Shown here: one piece after another, positions 42,408 through 54,087 of the stretch
How positions within the stretch are numbered: the stretch's first letter is position 1
Layout of the letters: each line of letters starts with the position of its first letter
Assembly (NCBI RefSeq): GCF_000182925.2
Contig: NC_026501.1
Location: forward strand, 4,567,917-4,631,916
Direction: 5' to 3'
DNA: 64,000 bases
Source of the DNA: Neurospora crassa OR74A
Taxonomy: Eukaryota > Ascomycota > Sordariomycetes > Sordariales > Sordariaceae
Position numbers and translations under genes: made by a program
The notes under the pieces: model-generated
What the model was told of the DNA's origin: nothing
What the model saw: the letters and a program-made list of their open reading frames with translations, nothing else
The model's database searches: none

Positions 42408-45148
42408 ATGAATGTTCGCAATGCACCATTGTCACCAATCTCTCAAGGCGCCCCAAGCGACTGGAACCATCCACCGAACGACAACAATCTCGGACAATAC
42501 AATACTCCTCCCGACTCCGCGAACCCTGCCGGCGCTATGAACGGCGGCTTCTCCCCGATGCCTCAGAGCCCGAATGGGGCACCCTCTCCTCCACCGTCCG
42601 TTGGCCGATCCAGCACCGGCATGTATGCGAGGAGTGTAAAGAGCCAGAGTCAACAAGGGGAAAACCAGGAGTTGGTTCTGTCCGACCACTACATCTCGCT
42701 CAAGCGCTATCTGTCAGCCACCTCACGCGACGGCAATCCGAAACCGCCGCCGAACAAGGCCCGCGACAAGCTGCAACGCCTTACTGAGGTGCAGTTTCTT
42801 GAGCTCAGTACCGATGTTTATGATGAATTGAAGCGCCGCGAACAGGTGGCCCGAAGAGGACCTAATGCTCCCCCCGAGACTGCCCCGCCCGATTTTCTTC
42901 TGCCTCAGGATAATTTCCATCCTAAACGGAACCAGGCTCGCCAGAAACTGTCGTCCCTAGGTCCTCCTAGGTTTCGCGATCTCGCCACCGATGTCTTCTG
43001 CGAGTTGGAGAGGCGGTATCCTAACTTCGCCAATCTGGAGATGCCTCTCAATGCCAGCCCGATTGCGATGCGTGGCCCGCCAAGCCGCTCGGGAACACCA
43101 AACAACGGAATGGGCGGCTTCCCTCCCAGAGGTCAAAGTCACAGACGCCCTTCGGAGGCGAGCTCAGTACGAAGTGCACGGAGCGGTCCTCCGATGCCCC
43201 CTATGATGAATGGTGGCTACGGCGTTCCCCCATCTCCTGGCCTGCCGCCGAATGGCGACTATGGGCGTCCCATGCCAAAACAATTCCAGAGCAACACAAT
43301 CGTCCCAAACAAGAGTACCATGGTCGAGGAGGACGACGAGGGCAACCTTATGAGCCCAGGTCAGGGTGGTGATATGTATGGCAATGGCAGGAGGTCTATG
43401 GGCCAGGCGTTCGAGGTCAGTTTCGCCTTTTTTTTTTTTTTTTTTTTTTTTCGCCCTCGGGGATACTGTCATGTGCTAACTCAACGTAGGCCGACAGGAA
43501 GCTTATTCAGGACTACGAAAATCAGGTCAGAGAGCTGCAGGAAAAGGTCGACAACATGGAGATGGAGATGAGGAAGAAGGACGAGGAGCTGAATAACATG
43601 CAGTCCGGGGATGGCAACAAGAAAGATTGGGACGAGACCAGGCAAAGCTTGGAGACGAAACTGGCAGAGGCCCAGGAACTGAACGACTCGTTGCAAAGGG
43701 AACTCGACCGCATCAGGGAGGAGCATGAGGACGAGACGAGAAAGCTTCGGGAAGGACTCGAGGATGGTCGACAATCAGGCGGCAAAGGAGACGGCGATCT
43801 GGCGCGAGAGAACGAGGAACTGCGACAATCTTTGCAAGAACAGCAGCAAATAACGGACGAGGTCCGTCGCGAGGCCCAGGAGTTCTTGCGGGAGATGAGG
43901 ACGTTGTCTCAACAAAGCGGGGCTGCTTGGGAGAGACAAACGGAGTTGGAGAGGACGATTGAGAGTTTGGAGAAGGAAGTCAAGGAATGGAGAAGTCGAT
44001 ATGCACGCACCCAAACACAGTTACGCAGCATGCGTGATTCGTCAGAGGGTGTACCACTCGAGCAGAACGCCGGCAAATACGTACGGGAAAAGGGTTTTGT
44101 CGAAGACTCTGGGCTTGTGAAGGACCTTCACGTTACCAAGTTCCAGATTGCGATAGACGAGCTCCTGCAGCGCGCTCGCAACGATAACCCCGAGCGCGTA
44201 ATTGACTCTATGAAAGCAGTCGTAGTCAGTGTCCGTCGTATCGCTAAGGATATCGACGAGAATCCACAAAACGACAGCATTCTCCAAGAGAAGGCCAAGC
44301 TAAAGGCTCGGGTATCATCGACTGCCAACAACCTGATCACCGCATCCAAGAACTTTGCCAGCTCCGCGGGCATCTCTCCTGTATCTCTGCTTGATGCAGC
44401 TGCATCTCACTTGGTTGCAGCAGTCATCGAGCTGCTCCGCGCCGCCAAGATCCGCACCACGCCTGCCGGTGAATTGGAAGAGGAGGATGATGGGACAGTA
44501 ACTCCCGTCGGCTCAGCCAGCTTCTTTTCTCCGCGCAACGGCCAAAGCCAGACCTCGAGTGTCGCCTCTGCCCACGAGGTACTAGCGCAACCTCCGGCTT
44601 TCCAAGGGCTAGGAGGAGGAGGAGGCAGCAGGATTAGTGTCGACTCGTCTGCCTACAGCGCCAACTCGCCGCGCGAATCATACGCCGAAAGCAAACCCAC
44701 CGCTCCGGACCCTCGCCGAGTCGAGGACCTCAAGTTCTATCTCCAGGACAAGACCTCGGTCATGGTAGAGACGATCCAGAACCTGGTCCAGCTGATTCGC
44801 AGCGACGCCAACATCAACCAACTGAGCGGCGAGATCGCCATCATTACTGACGTAGTCAGCAAGGTAGTCGCCGAGACGGACTCGTGCCTGGGCAGCAGCG
44901 CGAGCAGCACTGTTGTCGACGTCGTGCGCAGGCTAAGCAAATGCAGCGACCGGCTCAACGAGGCCGGCCAGCACGGCATCGACCTCGACGCCCAGGGTAG
45001 CAGCCCCACGAGCCGCGAGTGGCGCATGTGGGCGCAGACGCTGCCGCCCATCGCGTTCGAGCTCGCCAGGGATACCAAGGAACTCGTACAGCAGGTGGAT
45101 CGGTTGGCGGCTGCCGGTATGAATGATGGCGCTGATGACTTTGCATGA
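42408..45148 (+). CDS. SPA2: SPA2-like polarisome scaffold
   Basis: Exons 42408-43415 and 43490-45148 join to 888 residues; the 74-nt intron carries a run of over 20 T. Residues about 85-205 hold two Spa2 homology (GIT-type) repeats: DHYISLKRYLS through LTEVQFLELSTDVYDELKRR, and HPKRNQARQKLSSL through RFRDLATDVFCELERR. A Pro/Gly/Ser-rich linker follows, then a long coiled coil from the start of exon 2 to about residue 520 (EKVDNMEMEMRKKDEEL and on). The C-terminal third includes DLHVTKFQIAIDELLQ and VEDLKFYLQDKTSVMVETIQ, the conserved C-terminal parts of filamentous-fungal SpaA. The family sits at hyphal tips and septa, linking formins and MAPK components. It converges with the IQGAP gene. 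Confidence 0.93.
43427..43451 (+). repeat. Poly-T tract in the SPA2 intron
   Basis: An uninterrupted T run of over 20 bases lies about 12 bases after the donor and 30 before the CTAAC branch point. Such tracts are prone to slippage and to base-count errors in sequencing, without effect on the coding frame. Confidence 0.85.
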
Positions 45149-46719
45149 TACCAAAACAACATAAGACAAGACAACTACGCATGAAGTCAAGAATTGCGGA
45201 AGAAAAAGGCTGCAATGTCTATTCTTTTTATCAACTTCTGGCTTCTTTTACCTCTTTTCTCTTCTCCTGTTTTTGGTTCTTCTTTCCCGGTCGAGCTGGG
45301 GCAACAGTCAGTCGTCTGTGACTTTGTAAAAAGTTTCTTGTATCGCGCATTTTGCGTTCCGATCCCTCACCATTATCGTCAACATGTTCCTGGTGTATGT
45401 ATGCATTGATCGGAGGGACGGATCGATGGGAGGACAACGGACAGTCTGGCGGTTGTATAGTTGGGGGTCGTTATAGCTTTGTGGATTGATTTGTTTAACT
45501 TGGAGAAAAAAAAGGTTGGGATACTGAAGTGTTGGTTGGGGGCGTGAGGAGAGGAGCCAAGGTGAAGAAAAAAAAGAGAGGGAAAGAAAGAGAAAATCAA
45601 AGGGGGAGAGGATTGACCGATCTCAACTGTTTCTCCTTCTCCTCTCATGTTTATCTATCTACCTTTGTCTCTTTGATGTAATGTTTATCTTTAGTGTTTG
45701 ATTATCCATTTTCTTTTCCCCATCCCCCCCTTCCTTCTTTTAGCTTCTTCCCCTTCTTCTTCACTACCTACCTTTCTTGCTTTCTTATCATCTTATTCGT
45801 CCGTCCTACCATTCATTCATTCACGCGCTCGCGTCCTTGTGCTGCTTCTGCTCTTGTATATACTTTTCACTTTTCCATCCTTCTTTCTACACGTGTTCCT
45901 GGATGTATGTGCGTATCACTGTTAGACCATTTTCCATCTTCTATTGTTCTCGCATCGTGTGCATCTGTTATACATCTTTCTGCTTTTCTTTTTTTTCTTG
46001 CATTGCCTGGACATTGCTTTATAGAGGTGAGTGGCAGAGAGAATGATGAGATTGGTCAATCGCAGCAAGACTTTGGAAGAAGCTACGGAGGGGGGTGGGG
46101 GGAAGAAAAGAGGAAAAGAGGATATCAGGCTGTTGAGCTATAGAGAGCATATATCATACCACAGCATACCCTACCATGACTACATGATCGATAAAATGTA
46201 GTGCGATGCAGCCTTTACTTTGGATCTTCTTAGCTTGAGTATCACAACAACTCGGTTTCAACAAATAAGTATGAATGAGGGAAAGAAAAGAAAGGAAGAG
46301 TGATATAACCTAGGCTACAATGAAAAGAAAACCCAATAAAGTTCTTTGGTGGTATCAATCAAAAAGGTAAAAATAAAAAAAATCTCACAACCTTCTCCAA
46401 ACCGAATAACAAAGACAAACATCAACACTGGTAATCCTCATAAGACACCGTTTGTCCGTCCATCCGTCCATGCATTCAAATGCAAAGCGATAGACTGTGT
46501 AGAGAGTAAGTAAGTAACCCAAGCCAGCCAGCCAGCCGGCTGAGAGAGATATCAATGCATGCCATCCAATGCCATCCTGTGCTCTCTCTTCCCTCCCCTG
46601 ACGTAAAAAGTTCCCCTCCTCCTCCTCCTCCCAAATCTTCCATGATACTCTCTACACTTCGACTCTCACTTACTTCTTCTAATAACCCCCTCCCCTCCCC
46701 TTTCCCGCACCCTACTCAC
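45149..46719. other. Region between convergent SPA2 and IQGAP genes
   Basis: 1.6 kb between two gene 3' ends. From about 45640 to 46020 the plus strand is strongly pyrimidine-rich, and 46500-46545 has short GTAA and CCAG repeats. A plus-strand frame of 149 codons (45694-46143) lacks an ATG and is rich in Phe and Ser because of the pyrimidine bias. No gene is supported. Confidence 0.5.
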
Positions 46720-49700
46720 TTACTGAGTCCGATAGAACTTCTTGTACAACAAATGCAACAACAAATTCACGTTCAGCCTCAGCTGCCCCTCAAACAAATT
46801 CATAAACTGATGCGCCTCAAATTGCGCCTGTAGCAAGTCCTCGATGGGCACCAGGGCGCTGGCACCGGGCATCTGGATGTGGCCGCGGCTGCCCTCAAGA
46901 CTAAAAATGCCGACCTCGTCGCACGAGATGGTGATGTTGATTTGACCCCAGTCGCGCTCGGGGATGCCCGTCCACGAGACCAGCACGCCCTTGTCCGAGA
47001 GGGCGCGGGCCGAGTACTTGAAGGAGCCGAACTTGGGGACGCGGCCGGAGCGCTCGAGCTCGCGCTGGTGGTTGTATTGCTTGGTGAAGGGGAGAAGGAA
47101 ACGTTTCTTGCTGTAGGTGGGGGGTAAGTAAGGACTTGTTAGCATGCGAACCACCAGAGATGGGAGGAGACATTGGTGATGGTGATGATGTACGTACCCC
47201 TTCTTGTTCTGCAGCGTAGCCATGGCTTGCTCGATGTAATCATCGTAGCTCTTGCGCTGTTGCTCCAGATACTTTGCCTTCTCGTGAAGATTGCCGAGTG
47301 TCTGACGGACACCCTCGAGCTCTCTCTGTCTCTGAACCCTTCTCCTGCTCTTTGTGCGAATGTCCAGCGCAATGGCGTTGAGGATATCCTGGTAGTAGTT
47401 TTGCTTGGAGATACGACCCATCTGCTCCAACCTGAGGATGTTCTCGAGTGCTGTCCTCTTTAGGTCGTAGTAACTCATGCGCGTAACATCAATCATGTTC
47501 GCCTCCGAATAAGCGCCTCGGGTGTTCGAGTCGTCACCAAAGTCTTCGCGCAGAACTGTCCTCCACTTCTGCTCATCCTCCGGGGTAATTGGCTTGACAA
47601 GAATCTCAAGCAGGTTGTTACCCGTTTGCACCCGGATGATGTACAGAATGCACCTCTTGGTCTCCATAAACAGCCCCTTAGTCTCAGCTTCTGGATCCTC
47701 CATATCGTGCAGTTTGGGAGTCAGGAACAGCTGAATATCAGCGGCCCCGCCTGCGGTCATCTCATTCTCATTATTCTTGGCGTTACCGAGATCTTGAATG
47801 ATCTCGCGCAGCATATCATCTCTGCTCGGGCACAGATAAGGCAACTCGGCAGCGATGAGATTGTGGATGGAAAAGATATCCGCCATCTTGATGTACAGTG
47901 TTGGCTTGTTCTTGGCGTAGAGATCGTTGAACTCGTCAATGTCGAATGTCTTCTCAGCGTCAGGTACATCGATAAGGGAATTGGTGATGTGAGCCAAGCG
48001 CTCGATTGCTTCGGCGACGAAAGCATTGAGAGGCTGGAGATAGATGTTCTCTCCGCCAAATGGTCTGCCTGATGCAATCTGGCCCAGGACTTTTGCAACC
48101 TCGCCGAGGTTACGCTTCTGGAGGGGACTCATTTGCTTTTCCGTGACTCCATATGACTCTGGGCCAAGGAGAGCAGGTTGGAGGTAGAAGCGCCAGAGCC
48201 AGTTGCTTACAAACTGGAGCACATTTTGCGGGTGGTCCCTCTGGAAATGCTGGCAGAGAGCTTCGTACGTTTGCCGGCACACAAATCTCAGGCCGTAGGG
48301 CATGCGGGGAAGCAGGTCCTCCAGGGCAAGGAGAAACTGATCGCAGATCTCTCGGAGATCCCGCAGATGATCAATGAAGAGCTCTCTGGTTTCAGGATCC
48401 TTGATGGCAACCTCACGAGGGACATCCAGAGGTCTTTGGCTGGGCCGACCGGTCCTCAACTCCTCATTGTTGATAGCAGACCGGTAGATCTGCATGGGGT
48501 CGCTTTCAAGATCCAGCGCTGGATCCTCGATAATGTTGTCTCTGATGAGGGGTCCCAAGAGATCTCTGAGATATTTCCTATCACGAGGGGATCGGGTGTA
48601 ATTCTGGAGCAGCTTGGTCCAGAAGTAGTTGCCCCTCAGATAATCCTGCAGAGCGGCACATGCTTCGACTTCTTCCCTTATCGACCTGGAAATAAGCTTC
48701 AATAAGTAGTATTCCTCTCTCCGCTTTTGCGCATAGCCGAACAGCCCCATCATCAAGTGTTCAATCCGCTTTAACTCCTTTTCCGTTATTCCTTGCTCGC
48801 GGATACGCCTGAAGAGCTTAGCAAGGTACTGAGGTTGCGTCTGAAGGGTGAAGAACAGCTGCTGGTAGGACTCAAGCTTCTTGCGGGAACTCTTATTCAA
48901 AGCCTTGAGGTCAAACTGATTAGCATTTGAAATAACACTGTTGGCGAGAAGGCTGTTTGCGTGTCCGCCATAGTTGTGCTGATGTCTGACAACTTCATCA
49001 AGGGTAATTTTATTCTTGACGAGAAGTGCGATCTTGATGTCTAGCTGGTCGATGTATTGTTCCAGCATCTCGTTTTGCCGAACTTGTTGGACAACAGTCT
49101 TTCGTAGGCGCTCAAACTCTACCTCCTCATTGAAGTCAAAATCGCTGTCGTTCAGAAGATGGACAAAGTTCTTGACGGCGTTGACTGGTGGGTTCTTTCC
49201 AGATGTCAAGCTCTTGTAGGCTTCACCCTGAAGCTTGGCTCGTACGAAACTCTGAATCTTGACAACCTTTTGCATGTTCTCCCGGAAGAAGCGCTTCTTC
49301 TCCTCGTACTTGGCTCTGACCACGAAAGCCTTGGCAGCAGCCTGGAACGCCGCTACAGACTCCTCGTTTTGTTCCAGTTCATCCAAGACCATTGCAACAT
49401 CGCTCCGAAGCAACATGGCCCGAGCAAGGGCTTGCAGTTCGGTGATCTCCTCGGTATTGACTGCAAGCTCATCCAACAACTCGCCACACTCCTTGCGATA
49501 AAGACATCCGCGGATGTGTGCTTGAAGGTCAATGATGTTTGGTGTCTCCTGAGTAAGAGCATCCAGATCGTCCGATAACCTCATACGTTCAAGCATACCT
49601 CGGACCATAGACTGAAGATCAATGATGGCATCCTCCGTTTCCCCGATGCTTTCAAGCTGCTCTGATATGTCCCTCCGCACTGCCGCTGCCCTAATGTGGG

Positions 49701-52206
49701 ACTGAAGAAGGCCCATCTCAGTTGAATGCTTCTGCAACTCTTCTTTAGTAGCGTCGACGTCGGACCTAGCAACCTTGCCGCGGAAGGCAGCTTGAATAGC
49801 TGTCCATTGTGGCGCAAAGCCTTCAAGCGCTTGTAGCTGGGCATCGACCTCAGTTCTTGCTTTCATGGCCCTTACAGCAGCCTGAAGACTAGTGATGGCT
49901 TCGATGTTGCTCTCCAAGGATGCTCTTTCTTCCTCCAGATTCTTCCTCAATATCATACCACGAACTGCGCTCTGAAGTTGAGCAATCGTAGCGCCTTCGC
50001 TCTCTGTCTTTTCATGTTGCACAGCGAGCTGCTTTCGAGCCAGAAATCCTCGAAATGTTGCTTGAATGTCTCGCAGGGGTCCCGCTGCCGTCTCCAACTG
50101 TGAATGCTGCTCCCGAATCACATTGCGGACCTTGGCCGCTCTGACCATACTTTGGAGTTTCAAGACCACATCCTCGTTGCCCTTGAACTGCTCCTCGGTT
50201 TGTGTCTGCTGGCGACGAGCAAGATATCCACGCGCCGCTTTTTGTAGCTGAATCGTGAAACATGTTTGTGCATATTGCTGACGAGCGATAAATCCACGAG
50301 CTGTCTTCTGCAACTCGATCGCAAAACTTGTTTGTGCCTTTGTTTCTGCATGTCGATAGCGGGCGAGGAAACCGCGCGCTGCGCTTTGAAGCTGGACCGC
50401 GAAATTCTTCATCTGGAGCCTGTAATCCGCCACCTGGCGAGCCCAGTCACCACGAATACGAGACTGGAGATCAATGATCCAGTCTTCATTATCCCACAGA
50501 TGTTGCATAGTGTAGCCAAGCTGTATCCTTTGAAGCGCCGCTCTGGCCTGGGCTTGTAACTCTACAATGGCCTCTTCGTTTTCGGCCAGTTCCCTCTCAA
50601 TGCGTTCCTCCTCCGTCTCCTCGGGTTCAGCTGGCTCAATTCCAAAGTCGGCACCCATATTGCCGAAGCTAGGCATACTAGCCCCCAGCTTATCGAGGCC
50701 TTTCTGCATCGCCTCCAGCTCATGGTCTTCAAACTCAAGCTGGCCGACCAGATTCCCGATGCGGAAATCGACAATTCCTTTCCGGAAGAGAAGCCAACTC
50801 AAAGCATGGAGACAGTAAATAACTTTCGGGATGTTCTTTTTCTCGTACAGATCGATAAGCTCAAATCGGAAGAGGTCGGGAAGTTCGACTTCATCAAGGT
50901 AACGGAAGAAGATGGCGATATTGTCTGAATGGCGGTATTGAAGCTTAGGATGGCGGAAAATGCGGAACTTCTTTTCAGGGTTAAGGGATTCGACCACTTC
51001 GGCCAAAGTAACTCCATCTCGCAAAGCCTCCTCTAATTCGATAATCGGGGGGATCGGACGCTGTATGATATCCTCAATCCATTCCTTCGCTTCACCAATG
51101 TGGCAAAGGTATTCATAAGCCTGTAGAAACTGCCGTTGCTTGTCCATCCACTTCGTCTCCCAACCAAAGCCGCCATTCTTTTGACGCGCCGCTACAGACT
51201 TGTCAGCTCTTTGCAACCTACGGCGTCCGCGAAGACCAACAACTTCCTGCGACGGAGATATGATGGCAAGCTCTCCCGCCGTTCCATCTTGTGCGAACTG
51301 AGAAAGTGTTCGGAGTTGGCTTGTCGATGAACGACCTAATTTTTCCAGATCCGGACGAGCAAGGGCAATGGGACTCGAGTGTACCAGAGCCATTGACCCA
51401 TTGTCACTTCCGCCACGCACAGAATCTGATCTGGATAGAAACATGGAAGCCGGCCTTCGCGTTGAAGGGGTCGTTGGAGAAGTTGCCGGAGGCGATGTCA
51501 CGGTCGGAGACATGCCTGACGAAGTACGTGTATTATCGCTAATCGATAATTTGCCCATATCGATAGTGTGACCGCGCTCGTGGAGGGCACCCGTAGGCGA
51601 TATCCGCGGACGTTCCGGTACCGAGGACTTGCTGACATCGAAGCTTGCTAGACGTTCATGAACAGTTCCCGTAGGCGATATCCGTGGGCGCTCAGTCGCC
51701 AGAGGCTTGCCGTTGTCGAGACTCTGACCGCGTTCGCGATGGGTAGTCGAGGTCCCATACTCTCCGATGGACAGCTTGCTGATGTCAACACTTTTTCCAC
51801 GATCGTGGTGGCCTGGTGTGGGCGTGCGCGGCGCGATTCTCGAACCCGCAGTCGATATGCTGCTGCTGGCGGGCGCTGCTCCCGTAGAGGCTTGAGATGT
51901 CGGTCGGAGGGACTGGCGGGCATTCTTGTAGATATTGTCACTTGTCGGCGTGGACGGGAGGGTGTGTGAGCCACCAGACAGGCTTGGGGGTAGTCGGCTC
52001 GCCTCGCTTTGGCCCCGCTTGTGTCCATATTGGGAGTAGACGCTGGTTGCTGTAGACAAGGAGCTAATGGGTCGACTGATATCCGACTGTCCTATGGAAG
52101 AGGCCGAGTACCCTGATGATGATGTTGATGTGGTGGAGGATTGTCTATTAACCGAGTAGTCGGCGGTCTGTGTCTGACGAAGGGGGTGTGGTTTGTACGA
52201 CGACAT
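46720..52206 (-). CDS. IQGAP family cytokinesis/polarity scaffold
   Basis: Exons 52206-47198 and 47110-46720 join to 1799 residues; the 87-nt intron is in frame, and reading through it adds a false His run. Order of parts: a Ser/Thr-rich disordered N terminus (1-350) with four related RxRISPTG-like blocks; a calponin-homology domain (about 355-475); 16 IQ-like repeats (about 543-997), each of the form LQxxxRGxxxR; the RasGAP-related domain (about 1080-1415, with YLRGNYFWTKLLQNYTRSPRDRKYLRDLL); and the RasGAP C-terminal domain to the end. As in other IQGAPs, the catalytic arginine finger of true RasGAPs appears absent, so it should bind rather than activate Rho-type GTPases. Yeast Iqg1 and fission-yeast Rng2 build the actomyosin ring through the CH domain and bind myosin light chains or calmodulin through IQ motifs. 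Confidence 0.95.
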   Translation of the reverse strand: MSSYKPHPLRQTQTADYSVNRQSSTTSTSSSGYSASSIGQSDISRPISSLSTATSVYSQYGHKRGQSEASRLPPSLSGGSHTLPSTPTSDNIYKNARQSLRPTSQASTGAAPASSSISTAGSRIAPRTPTPGHHDRGKSVDISKLSIGEYGTSTTHRERGQSLDNGKPLATERPRISPTGTVHERLASFDVSKSSVPERPRISPTGALHERGHTIDMGKLSISDNTRTSSGMSPTVTSPPATSPTTPSTRRPASMFLSRSDSVRGGSDNGSMALVHSSPIALARPDLEKLGRSSTSQLRTLSQFAQDGTAGELAIISPSQEVVGLRGRRRLQRADKSVAARQKNGGFGWETKWMDKQRQFLQAYEYLCHIGEAKEWIEDIIQRPIPPIIELEEALRDGVTLAEVVESLNPEKKFRIFRHPKLQYRHSDNIAIFFRYLDEVELPDLFRFELIDLYEKKNIPKVIYCLHALSWLLFRKGIVDFRIGNLVGQLEFEDHELEAMQKGLDKLGASMPSFGNMGADFGIEPAEPEETEEERIERELAENEEAIVELQAQARAALQRIQLGYTMQHLWDNEDWIIDLQSRIRGDWARQVADYRLQMKNFAVQLQSAARGFLARYRHAETKAQTSFAIELQKTARGFIARQQYAQTCFTIQLQKAARGYLARRQQTQTEEQFKGNEDVVLKLQSMVRAAKVRNVIREQHSQLETAAGPLRDIQATFRGFLARKQLAVQHEKTESEGATIAQLQSAVRGMILRKNLEEERASLESNIEAITSLQAAVRAMKARTEVDAQLQALEGFAPQWTAIQAAFRGKVARSDVDATKEELQKHSTEMGLLQSHIRAAAVRRDISEQLESIGETEDAIIDLQSMVRGMLERMRLSDDLDALTQETPNIIDLQAHIRGCLYRKECGELLDELAVNTEEITELQALARAMLLRSDVAMVLDELEQNEESVAAFQAAAKAFVVRAKYEEKKRFFRENMQKVVKIQSFVRAKLQGEAYKSLTSGKNPPVNAVKNFVHLLNDSDFDFNEEVEFERLRKTVVQQVRQNEMLEQYIDQLDIKIALLVKNKITLDEVVRHQHNYGGHANSLLANSVISNANQFDLKALNKSSRKKLESYQQLFFTLQTQPQYLAKLFRRIREQGITEKELKRIEHLMMGLFGYAQKRREEYYLLKLISRSIREEVEACAALQDYLRGNYFWTKLLQNYTRSPRDRKYLRDLLGPLIRDNIIEDPALDLESDPMQIYRSAINNEELRTGRPSQRPLDVPREVAIKDPETRELFIDHLRDLREICDQFLLALEDLLPRMPYGLRFVCRQTYEALCQHFQRDHPQNVLQFVSNWLWRFYLQPALLGPESYGVTEKQMSPLQKRNLGEVAKVLGQIASGRPFGGENIYLQPLNAFVAEAIERLAHITNSLIDVPDAEKTFDIDEFNDLYAKNKPTLYIKMADIFSIHNLIAAELPYLCPSRDDMLREIIQDLGNAKNNENEMTAGGAADIQLFLTPKLHDMEDPEAETKGLFMETKRCILYIIRVQTGNNLLEILVKPITPEDEQKWRTVLREDFGDDSNTRGAYSEANMIDVTRMSYYDLKRTALENILRLEQMGRISKQNYYQDILNAIALDIRTKSRRRVQRQRELEGVRQTLGNLHEKAKYLEQQRKSYDDYIEQAMATLQNKKGYVHHHHHQCLLPSLVVRMLTSPYLPPTYSKKRFLLPFTKQYNHQRELERSGRVPKFGSFKYSARALSDKGVLVSWTGIPERDWGQINITISCDEVGIFSLEGSRGHIQMPGASALVPIEDLLQAQFEAHQFMNLFEGQLRLNVNLLLHLLYKKFYRTQ

Positions 52207-54087
52207 GTTGGGCGAGTTGTCGAGGCTACCGGAGGAAGGAGGATTTGGACGCGAAAATCGTTTCGTAGAGACCGACGGTCGCCGGCCACATCAGAGCGAG
52301 CGGCTTTGCGATGCGGTTGCGCGGATCGTCCCTCGTCTTGCCGTGAGTGTGGAGCAGGCCGAAGATCAGGCTCGAGTTGAGTGCCAAGCGGGTGGTCGTG
52401 GGGGGGACGACTCGACGGTTGTTCACTATCGCCTTGTCAGAGCGAGTAAAGATTGGGGGGCGGGAAAGGCGTGAACTGAATCGGGCATGCGTACGGGACG
52501 AATAGTGAGGGCGATGATATAGTAAAACCTAAAACTTAACCAACAAGTACGGAGTGGTGGATGATGGCAGTTGGAATTTGGCGGACATGGCGCGCGGGCG
52601 CTTAACCGGCTCAGATCTGTCTCTTCACTCGTGGGCCGAGTTCAGAAAGGGAAGGTTGACTGCGCGCAGCGCACGTGAAGGAATCGATATCTCTAGGGAA
52701 ACTGGCACACCTACGAGACGAAGGAATGCGATGATCAAGGCACTATGATGGGAATAGCTTCATTCCGTCTGCTCTCCTGCACCAAAACGAAACAGACAAC
52801 CGGGACTTTGGAAAATGCAATGGCAAGCAAGGCGAGGCAAGGCAAGTGCGAGGCGGCTTTGGCGGGCTGTAGGCTCTTGGAGAAGCGAGACGGACATGGG
52901 GGGTGTCCAGTGACTTGCAGTATCCGCCCTCCACTTGGGCTTGGAAGAAGAAGAAGAAAGTGGGCGGTTGGGAAATGGAGGGGAACACGAGATTTGGATG
53001 CGGCGGCCGGCAGTGGTTGGCTGCCTGTGGTGGCCTGTCGTGGACGGTGGTTGCCCTGCCCGTTGCCCACCCGGACTTGCCCTGCAGCTGCTGCCCATTT
53101 GTTTACCATCCCATGTGTCTGCCCGCCCTGTGCCGCCCTAGCAACCAGAGACGGGACGAGGGGAGACCTCGACGGGAGGCTTGAGCTCGCTGAGACCAGA
53201 TTGAGCTCGAGCCAAGTGCTCCCTCCCGACGGAGCTACCTACCCTATCCTCTTGGCGGGTGACCTCATCCACCTACTTACTGTGTAGTCCCGCTGCCGGT
53301 CCTACAAAAGACCGCAAGGGCCGAATGGGCGCAACTGTAAACTTTGAAACTGCCGCACGGACGTTCCGCACAACGGAGCGAGCGGAGCCAGGTCCGCCGA
53401 ATTCCAACATGGCCGAAACATCGAATTTCTCTGTGTCTGAAGCCGGAGGCTGGCAGTAGTGTACTTGTAGACAGTCGACAGCTAGGTTTAGTCAGCGACG
53501 CAGCCGGACTCGGATGACTCAGGACAACTTCATGATGTTCCTTCCCTGCCTCCGCTGAAGCAACCCAAAGGATGATCAGAGAGATCCACGGAGAAATTCC
53601 CGACTGGACAAACTACAATTGAAATTCATCTGCAGAGATAGACAGCAATGGCAGTGACATGAGATGACTGATATGAGATGAAATGTAAAATCGGCGCTGC
53701 TTCTTGACAGTGCTAGACTGAAGTTGAAATGCAAAAGTCCGGTCTTAACATAAACGTAGGCTAATTCCCACAGCCCAATGATAGCAACACAGACGGGCTT
53801 CGCCGAGTCACGCTATACTCCACATGCGACCCTCTTCAAACCACCCACCGCCCGGCAGAAAGCCCCGCGGTCGGGGGCTGCAGGGTCTGGACCATAAAAA
53901 AAATTTCGAAGGCAAACTCCCAGATCTTGTCTTTTCCTCTTCGTTTTCTTGGGGGGGGAAAAGTCGGCTGATCCAACCACTACATACCCGTCGCTGGCTT
54001 CCCCCCAAAGAATCAACCCTTTGTCTTTAATATACACCACTTGCCCTTGCATCATTTTGCCCTTCTCATCTTCATTGATTGCAGAAA
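52207..54087. other. Divergent promoter region of IQGAP and IMP dehydrogenase genes
   Basis: 1.9 kb between divergent starts. A 180-codon ATG frame (52745-53287, plus) overlaps open frames on the other strand in GC-rich DNA and is not supported. A perfect TGACTCA (Gcn4/CPC-1 type) lies at 53515-53521. Near 53898-53905 is an A run, and a TTTAATATACA stretch at about 54026-54036 could be the TATA element of the IMP dehydrogenase gene. The sequence TTGATTGCAG just before its ATG resembles an intron acceptor, so a leader intron is possible. Confidence 0.5.
53515..53521 (+). promoter_or_regulatory. TGACTCA, Gcn4/CPC-1-type site in the IMPDH/IQGAP promoter
   Basis: An exact palindromic match to the general amino-acid control element, 567 bp upstream of the IMP dehydrogenase ATG. 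In yeast, purine genes are among Gcn4 targets. At this distance the link is weaker than for the LYS1 site. Confidence 0.35.

Noticed and set aside
45694-46143. 149-codon Phe/Ser-rich frame between SPA2 and IQGAP
   Set aside because: It has no ATG and its composition follows the pyrimidine-rich DNA.
47111-47197. His-rich insert (HHHHHQ) in the IQGAP reading frame
   Set aside because: The 87-nt segment has a GTACGT donor and CTACAG acceptor and is a multiple of three; it is an intron, not a metal-binding loop.
52745-53287. 180-codon ATG frame upstream of the IMP dehydrogenase gene
   Set aside because: Overlapped by open frames on both strands in GC-rich promoter DNA; no family features.
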